NCBI GenBank assembly: GCA_020152595.1
Contig: JAIGNY010001587.1
Span: forward strand, 3,671,001 to 3,735,000
Reading direction: 5' to 3'
Source: Chiridota heheva
Taxonomy: Eukaryota > Echinodermata > Holothuroidea > Apodida > Chiridotidae
Length of the DNA stretch: 64,000 bases
Both the position numbers and the translations under genes were made by a program. The notes under the pieces are model-generated. The model was given only the letters and a program-made list of their open reading frames with translations. It was not told where the DNA came from and searched no databases. Positions 28,601 through 40,600 of the stretch are shown one piece after another (the first letter of the stretch is position 1; each line of letters starts with the position of its first letter).

Positions 28601-31600
28601 ATAGTATGTACAAATTCTAGCTACATTCCTGACTCTTGGGGCTTTTATATTTACATTCTGCTGGTCAAAGGTTAAATAGTATGTACAAATTCTAGCTACA
28701 TTCCTGACTCTTGGGGCTTTTATATTTACATTCTGCTGGTCAAAGGTTAAATAGTATGTACAAATTCTAGCTACATTCCTGACTCTTGGGGTTTTTAAAT
28801 TTACATTTTGCTGGTCAAAGGTTAAATAGTACTCTTGGGTTTTTAATATTTACAAATTCTAGCTACATTCCTGACTCTTGAAGCTTTTATATTTACATTT
28901 TGCTGGTCAAAGGTTAAATAGTATGTACAAATTCTAGCTACATTCCTGACTCTTGAGGCTTTCATATTTACATTCTGCTGGTCAAAGGTTAAATAGTATG
29001 TACAAATTCTAGCTACATTCCTGACTCTTGGGGCTTTTATATTTACATTCTGCTGGTCAAAGGTTAAATAGTATGTACAAATTCTAGCTACATTCCTGAC
29101 TCTTGGGGCTTTGGGGCTTTTATATTTACATTCTGCTGGTCAAAGGTTAAATAGTATGTACAAATTCTAGCTACATTCCTGACTCTTGGGGCTTTTATAT
29201 TTACATTCTGCTGGTCAAAGGTTAAATAGTATGTACAAATTCTAGCTACATTCCTGACTCTTGGGGCTTTTATATTTACATTCTGCTGGTCAAAGGTTAA
29301 ATAGTATGTACAAATTCTAGCTACATTCCTGACTCTGGGGCTTTTATATTTACATTTGCTGGGGTTAAATAGTATTACAAATTTTACATTCTGACTCTTG
29401 GTCAAAGGTTAAATAGTATGTACAAATTCTAGCTACATTCCTGACTCTGACTTTTTATTTACATTCTTTTATGGGGCTTTTATATTTACATTCTGCTGGT
29501 CAAAGGTTAAATAGTATGTACAAATGACTCTTAGCTTTTATATTTACATTCTGCTGGTCAAAGGTTAAATAGTATGTACAAATTCTAGCTACATTCCTGA
29601 CTCTTGGGCTTTTATATTTACATTCTGCTGGTCAAAGGTTAAATAGTATGTACAAATTCTAGCTACATTCCTGACTCTTGGGGCTTTATATTTACATTCT
29701 GCTGGTCAAAGGTTAAATAGTATGTACAAATTCTAGCTGGTCAATTCCTGACTCTTGGGGCTTTTATATTTACATTTCTGGTGTTAAATAGTATGGTAGC
29801 TACATTCCTGAATTCTGCTGGTCAAAGATTAAATAGTATGTACAAATTCTAGCTATATTCCTGACTCTTGGGGTTTTTAAATTTACATTTTGCTGGTCAA
29901 AGGTTAAATAGTATGTACAAATTCTAGCTACATTCCTGACTCTTGGGGCTTTTATATTTACATTCTGCTGGTCAAAGGTTAAATAGTATGTACAAATGCT
30001 GGTCAAAGGTTAAATAGTATGTACAAATTCTAGCTACATTCCTGACTCTTGGGGCTTTTATATTTACATTCTGCTGGTCAAAGGTTAAATAGTATGTACA
30101 AATTCTAGCTACATTCCTGACTCTTGGGGCTTTTATATTTACATTCTGCTGGTCAAAGGTAAAATAGTTAGGCAGCATTAAAACTATTTTTCAAATTCAA
30201 GAAATTTAATTGGCAACAAAAAAAAAAAAATTATAAGAAAAAGATATTTTTTATCTATTGTCCTAACACCTACAAATTGGGATGTTTTAGGCCTTCCAGC
30301 ACAGATCAGTGCATACTTATTGATTATGGAGTTCCTGTATGGATGAGTGCATAGTTATTAATTGAGGAGTTCCAGTACGGATGAGTGCATACTTATTGAT
30401 TGGGGAGTTCCAGTACGGATGAGTGCATACTTACTGATTGTGGCTTTTCGCATCGGCAAATCCTCTCCAAAGAAAAACCCATGTTTCTTTGGTTTTCTTA
30501 TTTTGCCTCCCACAACTCTTTTCAGGATTGATTTTGGAGTAGAAGTATCTAAAAAAATATATTAAATGAATTTGAGAATGATCTAGAAATACTGATTTAA
30601 TAATAAACAGTGTTCAAATAAAATAAGAGAAATAATATAGGCCAAGAATTTTAGATAAAAAAAGACACAAACCTGGAAATAAGCTGAATTTTTTAGGATA
30701 AGTCCAGAATTATGTGTAGAATAACATACCGAATAAAAGTCCCTGGAAATCCTCCTTGAGCTTTCATGAAAAGCCAAGATGGCGTCCAAAATGGCCATCA
30801 TTTAAATCTTTTATCATAACTTTGCATCCAAAGATGTTATAAATAAAGAATAAGTATCTAAATATATGTTTTAAGGGACAAGTGATCCATTGAAGGCATC
30901 ACTTAACCCTACCACGCAGCGTTTTCAAATCACCTTTTTCTAAAAATAAAATCGGGACTTAACCACAGTTCAATAGGAGTAATCTTGGTATCATTTTAAA
31001 GTACTCGGATATTTCTTTCACAAAAGTGTAACTTTTTTATAGGGGTCATATTACAGATTTTGAGAAAAAAGTTACTAGAACTCAAAAATTGCTAAAAAAT
31101 GGTGTTTTTTTCCAAATCTTACAAAAACTTCAAGATCAAATTTTTGCTACAAAATCAAACACGCTAGTCCTAAGACATGATAGTATTGGTTTCTGGTTCA
31201 ATTTTTATAATCCCTGCCTGCAATCTTTTGTTTTGGAGAAATTTCTTTCAAAATTTCATGAATTTCTGCCATTTTTTTAAAAACATTGTGTACCCAAACC
31301 GTACATTGCACATGCTTCGTTGAACCATCGTTCGAAAGTGCTTACAATTTCCTTTCATTTAATATATAAATAACGGCATACCCCCTTTATTTAAAACCTT
31401 TCCTATAAGAATTTGTTTCACCTTTCCAATTTGAATGACTACGTGGTGGGGAGGAAATGTACGTGGCTAGCATGCAAGCACTGCAGGTTCGAGTCTCACC
31501 GTGAAAATCGTTTTTCTGCTGCAGCTTTCAGGGATCTTTTGGCTATAATAATTTTTAATGTTTTTTTATTTTTCCTTTCTTTCTAAAAATTATGAATTAG

Positions 31601-34600
31601 TATCATTGGAAAGGAAATTTCATAAAGAATCTAAATATGTAACACAAATCTGTTTTCAATATTGACAAGAAGTTATACTTCTGCAAATATTGACCATTTG
31701 TTGACCATATTTAGCCAAAAATTGCTTAATTTGCATATTTTTGTCAATATTTCCTAAATTAGCTTTCATTACTCAAAAGATAAATATCTTAGCCTCTATT
31801 CCAGCCAAACTTGTAACGAAAGAAAATGAAAGGAAAGTTGTCAAAAATGCATTTGAAAAAAAGTTACGAAAATTGGGCTCGCTTTTTCTAAAGCCCTGGT
31901 AGAGTAAGGGTTAAGAGGTTATAACATCCCAAATTACCAAAACCATCCAATCACAACCCTACTACAAACCATCCAAACATTAATCATAACCCTACCACAA
32001 ACCATCCAATCATAAATCATAACCCTACCACAAACCATCCAATCATGAATCATAACCCTACCACAAACCATCCAATCATAACTCTACCACAAACCATCCA
32101 ATCATAACCCTACCACAAACCATCCAATCATAACCCTACCACAAACCATCCAATCATAAATCATAACCCTACCACAAACCATCCAATCATAAATCATAAC
32201 CCTACCACAAACCATCCAATCATAAATCATAACCTACACAAACCATCCAATACCACAAATCATCCATAAATCATAACCCTACCACAAACCATCCAATCAT
32301 AAATCATAACCCTACCACAAACCCACAATCATCCAACCATCAATCATAAATCATAACCTACCACAAACCATCCAATCATAAATCATAACCCTACCACAAA
32401 CCATCCAATCATAAATCATAACCCTACCACAAACCATCCAATCATAACCCTACCACAAACCATCCAATCATAACCCTACCACAAACCATCCAATCATCAC
32501 CCTACCACAAACCATCCAATCATAATTATAACCTACCACAAACCATCCAATCATAAATCATAATAATCCCTACCACAAACCATCCAATCATAAATCATAA
32601 CCCTACCACAAACCATCCAATCATAAACCATAACAAACCATCCATCATAACCCTCAAACCACCACAAACCATCAATCATAAATCATAACCCTACCACAAA
32701 CCATCCAATCATAACCCTACCACAAACCATCCAATCATAACCCTACCACAAACCATCCAATCATAACCCTACCACAAACCATCCAATCATAACCCTACCA
32801 CAAACCATCCAATCATAAATCATAACCCTACCACAAACCATCCAATCATCACCCTACCACAAACCATCCAATCATAACCCTACCACAAACCATCCAATCA
32901 TAAATCATAACCCTACCACAAACCATCCAATCATAAATCATAACCCTACCACAAACCATCCAATCATAAATCATAACCCTACCACAAACCATCCAATCAT
33001 AAATCATAACCCTACCACAAACCATCCAATCATAAATCATAACCCTACCACAAACCATCCAATCATAAATCAACCATCCAATCATAAATCATAACCCTAC
33101 CACAAACCATCCAATCATAAATCATAACCCTACCACAAACCATCCAATCATAAATCATAACCCTACCACAAACCATCCAATCATAAATCATAACCCTGCC
33201 ACAAACCATCCAATCATAAATCATAACCCTGCCACAAACCATCCAATCATAAATCATAACCCTACCACAAACCATCCAATCATAAATCATAACCCTGCCA
33301 CAAACCATCCAATCCAAATCATAACCCTACCACAAACCAATCATAAATCATAACCCTACCACAAACCATCCAATCATAAATCATAACCCTACCACAAACC
33401 ATCCAATCATAAATCATAACCCTGCCACAAACCATCCAATCATAAATCATACCCTACCACAAACCATCCAATCATAACCCTACCACAAACCATCCAATCA
33501 TAACCCTACCACAAACCATCCAATCATAAATCATAACCCTACCACAAACCATCCAATCATAAATCATAACCCTACCACAAACCATCCAATCATAAATCAT
33601 AACCCTACCACAAACCATCCAATCATAACCCTACCACAAACCATCCAATCATAACCCTACCACAAACCATCCAATCATAATCCTACCACAAACCATCCAA
33701 TCATAAATCATAACCCTACCACAAACCATCCAATCATAAATCCTACCACAAACCATCCAATCATAAATCATAACCCTACCACAAACCATCCAAACATAAC
33801 CCTACCACAAACCATCCAATCATAACCCTACCACAAACCATCCAATCATAAATCATAACCCTACCACAAACCATCCAATCATAACCCAAATCATCCAACC
33901 ACAAACCATCCAATCATAACCATAACCTACCCACCAAATCATCCAATCATAACCCTACCACAAACCATCCAATCATAACCCTAACTCTACCACAAACCAT
34001 CCAATCATAAATCATAACCCTACCACAAACCATCAATCATAACCCTCATCCAATCCCTACCACAAACCATCCAATCATAACCCTACCACAAACCATCCAA
34101 TCATAACTCTACCACAAAATCCAATCATAATCTACCCTACCACAAACCATCCAATCATAAATCATAACCCTCCCACAAACCATCCAATCATAAATCATAA
34201 CCCTACCACAAACCATCCAATCATAAATCATAACCCTACCACAAACCATCCAATCATAAATCATAACCCTACCACAAACCATCCAATCACACAAACCATC
34301 CAATCATAACCCTAAACCACAAACCATCCAATCATAAATCATAACCCTACAAACAAACCATCCAATCATAATCCTACCACAAACCATCCAATCATAAATC
34401 ATAACCCTACCACAAACCATCCAATCATAACCCTACACAAACCATCCAATCATAACCTACCACAAACCATCCAATCATAATCCTACCACAAACCATCCAA
34501 TCATAAATCATAACCCTACCACAAACCATCCAATCCATAATCATCCAATCATAAATCATAACCCTACCACAAACCATCCAATCATAACCCTAACCACAAA

Positions 34601-37600
34601 CCATCCAATCATAACCTACCACAAACCATCCAATCATAATCCTACCACAAACCATCCAATCATAACAAACCATCCAATCATAAATCACACCCTACCACAA
34701 ACCATCCAATCATAACCCTACACAAATCATTACCCCAACCTATAATCATATAACCCTGACAGGAAAATAATTCTTTGTGGCAAAAACTACACACGAAAAA
34801 GTTCCATAGCAGCTAAAAAAAGGTCTGCCAGTCTTGAAGAAAAAGTAGAAGTACCTCAGCTGAGGTCAAGTACTTCTCCGACATTTGACATAAAAAATGA
34901 TTGTATTCTCTGTTTGGAGCCTGTCAAACTAGATATTAAGAAACCATATAAAAGAAGGGAAGTAGTAAGCAATGTGGAGACCTTGGACTTTCAAGCAACA
35001 GTACTAAAATGTGCAAGAGAAAGCCAAAACAAGTGGAGCAATGTTGTTGCAGAACTTGTACAACAGGCATATGACCTTGTAGCAGCGGAGGCTAAGTATC
35101 ATTGAAAGTGTACCCAAATATTTTTTAAACCGAGTGAGAAAAGGCCTAACAAGAATTTGCGAAAGCAAGCATTTAAGAAGCTCTGTGTGTTTCTAAGTGA
35201 TAATGATGAGTGTCAATACTCAGTGCAGGAGCTAATACATGAGCGTGTTCTTGGATGGATCTGAAGGAACCCAGTGAAGCAATTCAAGGCCAAACTAAAG
35301 GAACATCATGGTGATGATATAGTTGTAAGCAGTATTACTGGAAAACCAAGTGCCATAAGTTTTGTGACTCAGCACACAGGATCCTCCATGAAAAGTGGAT
35401 TACTGACAAGGTGATTGGTGTTAATAGTCAAAGTGAACTGATAATTGATATGGCTGCTTCTATTATTCCAGAGATGAATGATATCAGATTGACAGTGTAT
35501 GACTGTGACGAGTGCACAACATTGGAAGGAACAGAACACAGAGACACATTGACACCCAGTTCTCTTAAGCATTTCCTACACAACTTGGTGTGCGCTAAGG
35601 GTAAAAGCAGCACTGTTTCAGATAGGAAATGCACATCCATAGCACATGCTGTAATGCCAAGCAGACCCATATCCTTTATCTCACCATTATTGCATGGAAT
35701 AGCTGTGTATATGCACCACAATTATGCCTCCCGTGAACTGACGTTGCAGGTAACTACAAAGAGATGTAGCGGTTTGAGTAAGCCCTTATGTCAGATGGTG
35801 ACCTGTCATATGATCTGAATGGTTTCACACAGTTCGTGTTAGATAATGCTGACTTCAATGTAGCTACAGTTACTGACACAACACTTTTCATAGTATGGGT
35901 GGCATAGCTTGTGAAACACCATCTAGTGTTGTGAATAGCTCACCTATCAATCGCGAAGTAAAGCTGCAGTCTGCTGAAATCACTGGTGCCTTTGGACAAA
36001 TTTCAATAAAGACGTATAGCAAGCCAGCTGTTCCAGGTCTACAGTCTGTTACAATGCAGCCCCTCTAGATTCCTAGCCAGAACCATCATGCAGTTGCCTA
36101 GACGCCCTGTGGGTGTGTGGCTGCATTCTACAAATATCCCCATGCCACTCATGGAGTAGCTTATGAAAGTGGCTATGATGAATGATCAGCATGAGAGAAA
36201 CAGAATCATAACCCTTCCTTCATCAACCTGGATCCAACCAATCCAAGCACTATCTACTGCTTTATGCTTTGCTCCAAAACAGTGTCAAAAACATGACTTG
36301 CGGTTTACATTTGACCAGCCTTTGGGCTGCGGAGATTGAAGCCTCTGCAAAATATCTACACAAAGTCGGTGGATTCCATTATTTACCATTTACTAATATT
36401 TACTGAAATTTTTATTTTTCCTAATTTACTGGGGTTTTTTTAGAATAATTTTTATGTAACTTTTATATTTATAACTTTTATATTTATATTTCATTTAAAA
36501 TTTCTTTGTACGTTTTGCCACAGGGAGACAAATTTCCATATTTTGTTGTGGACGAAATAAATTGATCTTATCTTATCTCCTGATGTCTTATCTCGGCAGC
36601 TTTCGGCAGATTATGTCAGGTAGTGCTCACGTTCCTACATCAGCAGTCCTCATTTGTGTTTTAATGGTACACCTGGTTCCTTGGACAGCATTGATAAAGA
36701 AGATTTAAAGAATCTTTACAAAGGCCTTCTTAATCAACACACAATGCCACTAAAGTGGCTGAGGAGTCTATCAAAGTGTTTAGCCAACTCATATCAACAC
36801 TACTTGGCCAAACAGTGAGTCAGAGCAGGACTGAAAAGCTCTGGGTGCAGTATATCTGGCAAGTGGCACTCATGCAACACTTCATCTGTGCTGAAAGGAT
36901 GTGTGAATGGAAACTTCACCTCTACTGTTTGAGAGAAATGATTCCACATTTCATGCTACAGGTCACCTCCATTACACAAAGGCTGTATTAACAACAAATG
37001 GAAGCTTTAGAGCTCACAATAACAGTTGAGGAGTACAAACTCTTTACACAGAAGGGATACTTCACTATCCGTCATCTTGATCAATTCTGAAGTGGAAACT
37101 TCTCAAACCAGACCATCGAGCAGTTCTTAATGCGAATGCTGAAAATATGGCCAGAGTATCACAGATAGTACAATAAGAAAGTGGGTCCATGCATTGCCTC
37201 GTTACATTCCTGTCTGTCAGGCACTGGAGCGGTTCACTGGGGTACACACTGCTACAACTGAGCAACATAGAGATTAATCAATCAATCAATCAGTCACATT
37301 TATATAGCGCCAAACACCAAAACAGTTTTGTGTTAAGGCGCTTACAAGTAATTGAGCACAACTTTACAAGAAAAAACAGTTAGTGATGGTAGGCACCTTG
37401 AAAAAGATGGTGTTTTAACAGTTTTTTGAATATAGTTAAGAAATTGGCAAGCTTGATGTGGTCAGGCAGGAGGTTCCAGGTGCGAGGAGCATAACATGAT
37501 AATGATCTATCGGCAAATGTTGTATGTTGAGTATGGAGTTCAATAAATCTGGGTGCTGATGTAGATGTAGATCGAAGCTGTTTAGAACCAGTTTGAATTT

Positions 37601-40600
37601 GAAGCATGTTGGAGATGAATCTGGGACTTTGTTTATAAATGGATTTGTTTACAAGGACAAGGATTTTAAAATCAATTCGTTGCCGAATGGGGAGCCAGTG
37701 TAGATCTATCAGATCAGCTGTAAGATGGTCATATTTGTGTTTTCTGGTGATGAGGCAAGCTGAAGTGCGCTGAATATTCTGAAGACGGTTTAGGAGGATG
37801 TCACTTATACCAGTTAACAAACTATTGCAGTAGTCCAGCCTGAAAGTAACAAGGGTATGCACAGCAAGTTTGGTGACTTCTGTAGTAAGCATTTTACGAG
37901 AGATCTTCGTTCTAGCACCCAGCCAAAGGGACAACAGACATCGTGACTTTTATACAGTGGCTGCAGGCACATCCACCATTTGCTGGATATGAACCAGATC
38001 ATCTAGTTTCCATATCAACTGGAATTCTTGCAGAGGCATCAGTCAACTGCAATGATGCGGTAAATATTGGTCTGGCAGATTTCCAGAAATTCACAGAAGT
38101 TACACTACGTCGCAATGACAACAGGACAAGGTGGATACAATCAGTATCAAGGAAAGAATGTCAAAATCAGAGGACAGAACACAGAGGTCAACGCAAGTTT
38201 GTTATTCTACAGAATGATCAGTGCTCTTAACAAAAGTTGTGAGATGGACGCGTTCTTTGCTTACGAACTTGCTCCTCAACCACCTTCCTTCTTCCATGAT
38301 GGTGTAATGTAGAAGCCTGCAAAGAGTTCTCTTGGTGTCCATTTGAAATCATTTGTTACACAGCAATCCAACGTACCAGGGACTTAATTTTTCACTTTAG
38401 ATGGTGAGCACCTATAGTACTTCAAACATTCACTTGGCATCAGCCGTCAACCTATAGTTGGTTTGTTTGATAAGGGCTTACCAACACCACGACAACGAGG
38501 GTCAAATTGTGCCTGAGAGCTTAGATCATTCTAGAGGTAGGAAGGAAAGAAAACAGGGGGATTAAGAGAATACAAGAACTAAAAGTCAAAAAGCTGGGAT
38601 TGAGAGAGGAGGTGCAAGGGTGAAGAAAAAAAAAAAGTAGAGAGAGGGGGTGGGAGAAGAGGACTAAATATGGTTGTAAAGGGAAGCATGATGAAGGAAG
38701 GAGATATTTTATCCGGAGGGTTTTTCTGGAAGAACTTCGGCAATTGAGTTGTGGGGAGCAAGGAAGGCTTTGGGAAGGTCGTACAGGGGCAAGCAAGGAG
38801 AACATGATGGACTGTGAGGATGCAATGGCAATTGTTGCAGAGGGGTTGGGAGAGCCAATAAGGAGGTGGGAGTGAGTGAGGTGGGTGTGACCTATTCTAA
38901 GATGGGTAACATGAACGTTGTCGACACGAGAGAGGTTGTTGATGGTGGGTTTGATCGGAATGGTGGGCTGAATGATGTGGAGTTTGTTATCAATTTGGGA
39001 GTCCCATGAGGTTTGCCAGCGGTCACGAACAAAGAAAACGATAAGCAGTTTGATGTCAGAGAGGTTTTTGGAAAATGGGGTAGGGGGGAGGTTGAGGGCA
39101 AGCTTAGTGGCTGCATCAGCCCTGTCATTGCCAGGGATGCCCAAATGGCTGGGTATCCAGAAGAAAAGAATACTTTTCCTGCAGAGGGTGGGCGAAAGGA
39201 GTTTCCGCGGGAGGAGGTGGGATGTGGAGTGATCCCATTTAAGATTTAGTTAAGAAGTAAGGATATCTTTGGAGTCTGAGAAGATGGCAACGTGGCTGAG
39301 CAGAGAGTACTATGGTAATGTATGTTGGTCATATATACCGTACACCCTGAAGCATTATGGTATTGGATCAACAGTGGTTGTCGATGGTTATGGCAGCACC
39401 ATGCTTCAACGAAGGTAGCTGAGCACAGGCGGAGAGCTCAGAAGTGTACATTCAGTGAGGTCATATTTGATGATAACACACAACTACCACTCCTCAATCA
39501 GCATTCTTGACAAACAGTATGAACAAGAAAAGACTGATTTAAATCTGTATGAAATATGCAAGGCATACGCATTAAGCAGGCAGAGGCAGATTCACTAATT
39601 GTGTCCACAGCACTTGCCGTAGCAGAGTCAGTAAAGCTGCCAGTTGTTGTAGGAACAGATGCTGACTTATTGGTTATGCTAGTGATTCGGGCAAGTATTC
39701 TACTAATGTGTACATGTTATGCCGCAGCAACCCGACAACCTTGTACAACATTTATGAAATTCAGCAAGTAAACAGAGACACAGCCAAGCACTTGATGGTT
39801 ATACATGCTATAACAGGATGTGATACTGTTCTGCCATCTATCATCAGGGCAAACACAAGGCATTTAATCTTGTGCACAAAAAGAGGACTATGATCAGTTG
39901 GACACATTCACAAAAGCTGAATGCACATGTACAGAGGTGAAGAAAGCAGAAAGCAGGAGAAAGTTTCATTCACAAGTTGTGTGGAGCGAGCAACTTTAAA
40001 TCTCTGGATGAATACTGATAGCATATAAACGGGCCATTGCATCATTCCAGCTGGCAACTAGTGCTGCAGCAAAGCAACATTCCTACTGCACTTTAATACC
40101 TCACGGTTCAACAATAGATGGGAAATCCTCTGCCTCCAACAGACTGGGGATGGGGATCCAGGATGGTACTCTTGCAATTCATATCTACCAATCTTCTCTG
40201 AATAAAAAAATGTCTCATAGGGAGAAAAAATCTGACGTGTCACAAATAAAATCTCTTTCTTTTCATCGCAAAAGTTTCACTTTTCAAAAATCACCTCATA
40301 TTAGGTATATTAGGTCATAGTTTTTATAAATTAACAAATTATGAGATAAAGGTTACAAACCTTTTTGATGTGTACAAAGGTGTAGGAGGGGATTTTGTGA
40401 TGATCATATGCTATATTGTGGGACCCGGCTGGCAGAATTTTGGTCATTTTAGTACCTTATGGTTTTGTAACTTATTGGATTTTTGTTCATTAGAACATAT
40501 TGTTGGTCTTTATTTTTGTATTGTGAACTTGTCAGGTTGAAATGATATATTAAAATAGAAAATGGCGGCTATTTTGGATGCCATTTTGGTTTTGGTAATT

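Larger units (their letters stand above)
30549..31930. other. Intronic region: dispersed repeat C copy 1 and a tRNA-like motif
   Basis: 30575-30910 is an inverted copy of 40556-40915. A box-B-like ggttcgagtctc is at 31490 inside a degraded tRNA-like sequence. No exon was found in the rest. Confidence 0.5.
34820..40250 (+). pseudogene. Decayed multicopy invertebrate protein gene, broken by nested insertions
   Basis: Plus-strand fragments appear in a consistent order but in shifting frames. They are an N-terminal CILCLEPVK / KRREVVSNVETLDFQA / LVAAEAKYH block (34895-35104); AHAVMPSRPISFISPLLHGI with YMHHNYASREL (35640-35740); LDNADFNVATVTDT (35839-35880); SRTEKLWVQYIWQVALMQHF with an LHLYCLREM block (36820-36970); FTGVHTATTEQHRD (37230-37272); QAHPPFAGYEPDHLVSISTG (37968-38020); YGIGSTVVVDGYGSTMLQ (39358-39412); VVGTDADLLVMLV and HAITGCD (39650-39830). 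I recognise this set from large uncharacterised proteins repeated in many marine invertebrate genomes, probably transposon-related. Stops, frameshifts and three retrotransposon insertions show it is dead. It lies in a CENPC intron, antisense to that gene. Confidence 0.75.

Noticed and set aside
26874-30178. Repeated NRGMLLHNLYIQ and ICTYYLTFDQQNVNIKAP frames
   Set aside because: Products of 36- and 75-bp tandem arrays with periods divisible by three; frames end wherever a unit is truncated.
31440-31525. tRNA gene
   Set aside because: Box B is recognisable but the T-stem and acceptor stem do not pair; at best a degraded SINE head.
32849-34303. DWMVCGRVMIY repeat frames
   Set aside because: Product of the 33-bp satellite; the short 26-bp units break the frame at once.
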